From positions 1 to 9,253 of the forward strand of contig JAITSF010000072.1 in the NCBI GenBank assembly GCA_031287975.1: a stretch of 9,253 nucleotides of DNA, read 5' to 3'. Below, in pieces: positions 6,313 to 9,253 of the stretch. The notes below the pieces were generated by a model that saw nothing but the letters and a program-made list of their open reading frames with translations, did not search any database and was not told the DNA's origin. The DNA comes from Candidatus Nomurabacteria bacterium (lineage in GTDB: Bacteria; Patescibacteriota; Saccharimonadia; Saccharimonadales; Saccharimonadaceae). The number at the start of each line of letters is the position of its first letter. Position 1 is the first letter of the stretch. The translations under genes and the position numbers were made by a program.

Positions 6313-6337
6313 GAGCTACCCCGACTATTAGTAGCTC
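6313..6337. repeat. 7-bp inverted repeat in the divergent intergenic region
   Basis: GAGCTAC (6313-6319) and GTAGCTC (6331-6337) flank an 11-nt spacer. They lie between the minus-strand promoter and the plus-strand promoter of the CBS gene. They could be a regulator site acting on both genes. A perfect -35-like TTGACA follows at 6340-6345, but no good -10 stands at a usual distance from it. I see nothing else in the remaining roughly 125 bp of this gap. Confidence 0.35.
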
Positions 6338-6417
6338 TCTTGACACCACGAGCGACTGGCAAAGAATTATAGATGTTGGGTATTTGTGATTATGCCATAA
6401 CGAAATTGATAGGAATA

Positions 6418-6426
6418 TGCTATCAT
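6418..6426 (+). promoter_or_regulatory. Extended -10 element of the CBS-protein gene
   Basis: TGCTATCAT ends 6 nt before the ATG at 6433; no convincing -35 is visible at 16-18 nt upstream (TAACGA at 6398-6403 is weak). The predicted start of transcription is at the ATG itself, so the message would be leaderless. An upstream in-frame ATG at 6373 would then not be transcribed. Confidence 0.5.
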
Positions 6427-6432
6427 AAACTT

Positions 6433-6981
6433 ATGGATATCAAGGGAACAATCCGGAAGTTTTGGCGACGGTTTTTGTTTTGGGCGGTGGGGCGGCAGAT
6501 TGGGTCGCTGCGGGACTTGACGCGGCTGATTTCGGAAGCTCGAGTTGTGTCGGAGAGCGACAAAAAACTGATTTTGGCGGCGATTAAATTTCCGCGTGTT
6601 AAACTAGCTGACATTATGACGCCGAAAACCGACATTACTTTTGTGCGGGACAGTATTCATCTCGGGCCGAAGGTGCTGGACGAGCTGTATGCCACCGGCC
6701 AGAAGATTTTCCCAGTGGCGCACGCTAGTTTGGACGACGCCATCGGTGTGATTTATCTCGAGGATATCACTGAAGTTGCCAAAGGCGAGCAAACTCTCAG
6801 CCAAGCCACGCATTTGCGGCCGCCGGTGTTGAGCCAAAAACTTTCCGCCAGCCAAGCTTTGGTGGAGATGTTAAAAAACAACGCCAACCTCGCGATGGTC
6901 GGCGATGGCGACGGCAAAATCATCGGCATGGTGGAGCTGCGGACGATTCTTGAGGTGCTGTTGGGCTACGCGATACGCTAA
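6433..6981 (+). CDS. CBS-domain pair protein related to CorC/TlyC
   Basis: 182 residues. A basic, aromatic N-terminal segment (KFWRRFLFWAVG, 9-20) may associate with the membrane, followed by a short helical stretch and two CBS motifs (about 57-115 and 128-180). VKLADIMTPKTDITFV (56-71) is the hallmark of the CBS pair in CorC/HlyC/TlyC and CNNM-type proteins, where CBS modules bind adenine nucleotides and regulate an attached Mg/Co transport or efflux domain. Here neither the DUF21 membrane domain before the CBS pair nor the CorC_HlyC transporter-associated domain after it is present; the protein stops directly after CBS2. It is therefore a short regulatory module that may act with a transporter encoded elsewhere. 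The ATG at 6433 is preferred over 6373 on promoter position and because the extra 20 residues add nothing family-like. It stands alone between two promoters. Confidence 0.85.
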   Translation: MDIKGTIRKFWRRFLFWAVGRQIGSLRDLTRLISEARVVSESDKKLILAAIKFPRVKLADIMTPKTDITFVRDSIHLGPKVLDELYATGQKIFPVAHASLDDAIGVIYLEDITEVAKGEQTLSQATHLRPPVLSQKLSASQALVEMLKNNANLAMVGDGDGKIIGMVELRTILEVLLGYAIR

Positions 6982-6999
6982 GTGTTGTATATTTTACAC

Positions 7000-7028
7000 T
7001 TGCGCAGACGCTAAATGTGGACTATAAT
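7000..7028 (+). promoter_or_regulatory. Promoter for pyrG-truB
   Basis: A perfect -10, TATAAT (7023-7028), with a weak -35 TTGCGC (7000-7005) at 17 nt. Transcription would begin near 7035, giving a leader of about 15 nt that holds AGGAGG (7040-7045), 4 nt before the ATG of pyrG. No room exists for the CTP-sensing attenuator found in the pyrG leader of some Firmicutes. Confidence 0.6.
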
Positions 7029-7036
7029 TAGTCTAC
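7017..7036. promoter_or_regulatory. Palindrome centred on the pyrG -10, candidate operator
   Basis: GTGGACTA (7017-7024) and TAGTCTAC (7029-7036) are complementary except for one G/T position, around a TAAT centre that is part of the TATAAT box. As the predicted transcript starts near its right end, it would act as DNA, for example as a repressor site, rather than as an RNA hairpin. Confidence 0.4.
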
Positions 7037-7049
7037 ATGAGGAGGTATC

Positions 7050-8636
7050 ATGAATAAAACAAACAATACTAAATATATTTTTGTAACCGGCGGGGTAATT
7101 TCTGGAGTTGGTAAAGGCATCACAGCCGCGTCGATGGGCGCTATTTTGAAGAGTAAGCGGCTCAAAGTTTCGATTCAAAAGTATGACCCTTACTACAGCG
7201 TGGACGCTGGGCTGCTCAACCCAGCTAAACACGGCGAGTGTTTTGTAACTCGCGACGGCGCAGAAACCGACCTTGACCTCGGGCATTACGAGCGTTTTCT
7301 TGACATCGAAACCACCAGTAGCTGCATTTATACTTCTGGTAAAATTATGCAACGCATTATCACAGCTGAGCGAGCCGGTAAATTTGGTGGTAACGATGTG
7401 CAGTTAATCCCGCATGTTACCGGTTTAATTCAGGATACTTTCGAAGAAACAGCACAGGAATTTGCTAGCGATGTCCATATTATCGAAATTGGCGGCACTA
7501 TCGGCGACCTCGAGGGTGTGCATTTTGTTGAAGCCATTCGTGAATTTCCAAGTCGAGTAGGACACGAGAATTGCTTTTATGTTCACGTAGTTTATATTCC
7601 ATATCTAGCAACCAGCAACGAGTATAAGACTAAACCAGCCCAGAACTCAATCCATGATTTGCGGACATATGGGATTATACCGGATATGGTAGTAGCGCGC
7701 CTTGAGAAGCTGGGGTCGAATACAATTGCCGATAAAATCGCTACTTTTACAGGAGTGTCTAAAGATGATGTCGTCTTACTGCCCGACATAGATTCAGTTT
7801 ATAAAGTTCCGCTTAATGCTATTACCAGCGGTATCTTAAAACCGTTGGGACGTTTTATCGGTGATGATTCTGTTCCGGACATGTCAGATTGGGAAAGCTT
7901 AAATCGTAAAATTCGCAAGGATTACTCTCGGACGGTGCGGGTTGGTTTGGTCGCGAAATATACCACCAACACAGACACTTATATCTCTGTAACTGAAGCT
8001 TTGAAAAGCGCAGCTTTTGCTAGTGCTGTTAATCTGGAGATTGTTTGGCTGAATGCCGAAAAGGTCAGCGACGCCGATTTTGCCAGTGTTGACGGGCTAC
8101 TAGTGCCGGGCGGTTTTGGGACGCGAGGATTAGACGGCAAGATTGCGGCGGCGAAATTCGCGCTTGAAAATAACAAACCTTATTTGGGGCTTTGTCTGGG
8201 CTTGCAAATGGCGGCGATTGCGGCGGCGCGACTGGGTGGTTTACCAAACGCCACCAGCGAGGAGATCCAGAAAAGCACCGACAATGTGATTTATATCATG
8301 GCAGGGCAACACGGCAAAGAAAGCACCGGCGGGACAATGCGCCTCGGCGATTATCCGGCTAAGTTAGTCGCTGGCAGCCGAACAGCGGAAATCTACGGAG
8401 AAGAAAATATCGTCGAACGCCACCGCCACCGCTACGAAGTCAACCAAAAATTCCTGCCCGAAATTGGCCGCGGCGGCGTGGTGGTTAGCGGCACTTCGCC
8501 GGACGGCAAACTGGTCGAATTTATCGAAGCGCCAAAGCACCGGTTTTTTGTCGCCACCCAAGCCCACCCAGAGTTCAAATCCCGCCCGACCCGCCCGCAC
8601 CCGCTGTTTTTGAGTTTTATCAAGAGCTTGAAATGA
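7050..8636 (+). CDS. pyrG: CTP synthase (glutamine-hydrolysing)
   Basis: 528 residues, near the usual 530-550. It converts UTP to CTP with ATP and glutamine-derived ammonia, the last step of CTP synthesis in the cytoplasm. The N-terminal synthetase domain (about 8-275) has the phosphate-binding GGVISGVGKGIT (14-25), DGAETDLDLGHYERF (69-83) and IEIGGTIGDLEG (145-156). The C-terminal class I glutamine amidotransferase (about 295-528) has PGGFG (353-357), nucleophile Cys 382 in GLCLGLQ, and His 506/Glu 508 in AHPEF, followed by SRPTRPHPLF. All catalytic residues are present. Odd points: the usually invariant stretch near 45-64 is divergent (YDPYYSVDAGLLNPAKHGEC), and the UTP/CTP-binding KTKPTQ appears as KTKPAQ (193-198). 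Start is fixed by AGGAGG. The TGA stop overlaps the truB start (ATGA), so both are translated from one mRNA. Confidence 0.97.
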   Translation: MNKTNNTKYIFVTGGVISGVGKGITAASMGAILKSKRLKVSIQKYDPYYSVDAGLLNPAKHGECFVTRDGAETDLDLGHYERFLDIETTSSCIYTSGKIMQRIITAERAGKFGGNDVQLIPHVTGLIQDTFEETAQEFASDVHIIEIGGTIGDLEGVHFVEAIREFPSRVGHENCFYVHVVYIPYLATSNEYKTKPAQNSIHDLRTYGIIPDMVVARLEKLGSNTIADKIATFTGVSKDDVVLLPDIDSVYKVPLNAITSGILKPLGRFIGDDSVPDMSDWESLNRKIRKDYSRTVRVGLVAKYTTNTDTYISVTEALKSAAFASAVNLEIVWLNAEKVSDADFASVDGLLVPGGFGTRGLDGKIAAAKFALENNKPYLGLCLGLQMAAIAAARLGGLPNATSEEIQKSTDNVIYIMAGQHGKESTGGTMRLGDYPAKLVAGSRTAEIYGEENIVERHRHRYEVNQKFLPEIGRGGVVVSGTSPDGKLVEFIEAPKHRFFVATQAHPEFKSRPTRPHPLFLSFIKSLK

Positions 8637-9253
8637 CAATCGACAGCTTAGTTTTAATCGACAAGCCGGTCGGTATGACCAGTTTCGGCGTGGTGGCGCG
8701 GGTGCGGCGGCAATTGAGTCAACAAGTCGGGCATAAAGTCAAAGTCGGACACGCTGGGACTTTAGACCCATTTGCGACAGGTCTGATGATAATTCTCACT
8801 GGAAAAGAGACCAAAAACGCCGGCGATTATTCTAAACTCGACAAAGTCTACGAGGCCACGCTTATTTTAGGCAAAACCTCCACCACCGGCGACCCCGAAG
8901 GCGAAATCACCCCCACCGTCCACACAAGGGCCCAACCCTTAGGCGGCGAAGTCGAGGCGGTTTTGAGGTCTTTTGTCGGCGAAATCACTCAGACCCCGCC
9001 CATCTACTCCGCTATCAAAATCAACGGTCAACGCGCCTACAAGCTGGCTCGACAGGGCAAAACCCCCGAAATGCCGACTCGTGAGGTTACAATTTACGAC
9101 ATCAAACTCCTGAAATACAACTACCCAATTCTCAAAATCCGCGTTCATTGCTCGTCTGGCACTTACATCCGCTCCCTCGCCGCTGATATCGGTCAAAAAT
9201 TAGGCACCGCCGCCTACACCTCCGCCCTCCGCCGCCTGAAAATTGGCGATTTT
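8633..9253 (+). CDS. truB: tRNA pseudouridine(55) synthase (3' end outside window)
   Basis: The frame is open from the ATG at 8633 to the window edge: 207 codons of a protein that is usually about 230-315 residues. TruB makes pseudouridine 55 in the T-loop of most tRNAs. LVLIDKPVGMTSFGVVARVR (7-26) opens the fold; GHAGTLDPFATGLM (39-52) contains the catalytic Asp 45; then come GDPEGE, PPIYSAIKINGQRAYKLAR and SSGTYIRSLAADIG, all TruB motifs. The start shares four bases with the pyrG stop (ATGA) and has no strong separate Shine-Dalgarno site, so translation is probably coupled to pyrG by re-initiation. The pairing of pyrG with truB links nucleotide supply and tRNA modification only by co-transcription; no biochemical link is implied. 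The coding strand is strikingly C-rich here compared with the start of pyrG. Confidence 0.95.
   Translation, partial: MTIDSLVLIDKPVGMTSFGVVARVRRQLSQQVGHKVKVGHAGTLDPFATGLMIILTGKETKNAGDYSKLDKVYEATLILGKTSTTGDPEGEITPTVHTRAQPLGGEVEAVLRSFVGEITQTPPIYSAIKINGQRAYKLARQGKTPEMPTREVTIYDIKLLKYNYPILKIRVHCSSGTYIRSLAADIGQKLGTAAYTSALRRLKIGDF

Noticed and set aside
6340..6373. Second promoter from the perfect TTGACA at 6340-6345
   Set aside because: No good -10 lies 16-18 nt downstream; the best A/T-rich match (6365-6370) needs a 19-nt spacer.
6373..6432. Upstream in-frame ATG at 6373 as start of the CBS protein
   Set aside because: It lies upstream of the extended -10 at 6418-6426, has no ribosome binding site, and adds no family-like sequence.
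8634..8636. TGA recoded as glycine, as in some CPR lineages (Gracilibacteria/SR1)
   Set aside because: TGA ends pyrG at the expected length with truB starting in an ATGA overlap, and no in-frame TGA is needed within any gene here.

Overview
The window reads as a gene-dense chromosomal stretch of a small-genome bacterium using the standard bacterial code (TGA is a normal stop at the end of pyrG). Housekeeping genes (valS, pyrG, truB) alternate with membrane-anchored and secreted proteins of unknown role. Short intergenic gaps, extended -10 promoters placed directly against start codons, a surface protein of a style I associate with Saccharibacteria (TM7), and orphan sensor and ligase genes suggest a Candidate Phyla Radiation member, most likely Saccharibacteria. 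That placement is inference; no rRNA or other phylogenetic marker was compared.

Layout. 1-853: the 3' end of valS, preceded by a GC-rich, almost self-complementary block (21-92) in the place where the conserved ValRS segment before the anticodon-binding domain should be. 898-2181: a secreted, membrane-anchored surface protein whose cytoplasmic tail resembles the C-terminal domain of ribosomal protein L7/L12. 2236-4080: an ANL-superfamily adenylating enzyme whose promoter contains a perfect 16-bp palindrome. 4121-5080 and 5055-5975: an overlapping pair, a polytopic protein like the 7TM sensor module of histidine kinases but with no kinase, and a membrane-anchored CAP (SCP/PR-1) domain protein. 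5977-6267, minus strand: a small exported, histidine-containing protein that meets the CAP gene tail to tail with 1 bp between stop codons. 6433-6981: a CBS-pair protein related to CorC/TlyC. 7050-8636: pyrG, overlapped by ATGA with truB (8633 to beyond the window end).

Expression. Six promoter candidates can be read. Five have an extended -10 (TGn plus hexamer). In four of these (genes at 898, 2236, 6433 and the minus-strand gene at 6267) the -10 lies only 6-9 nt from the ATG, predicting leaderless or nearly leaderless mRNAs. The gene at 4121 and pyrG have short leaders with Shine-Dalgarno sites. Three promoters carry inverted repeats over or between their -35 and -10 boxes. No strong GC-rich, U-tailed terminator was found, and no tRNA, rRNA, CRISPR array or transposase.

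The best candidates for something undescribed are the in-frame palindromic block at the valS fragment, the L12-like membrane-tethered tail, the kinase-less 7TM sensor coupled to a CAP protein, and the leaderless promoter architecture.
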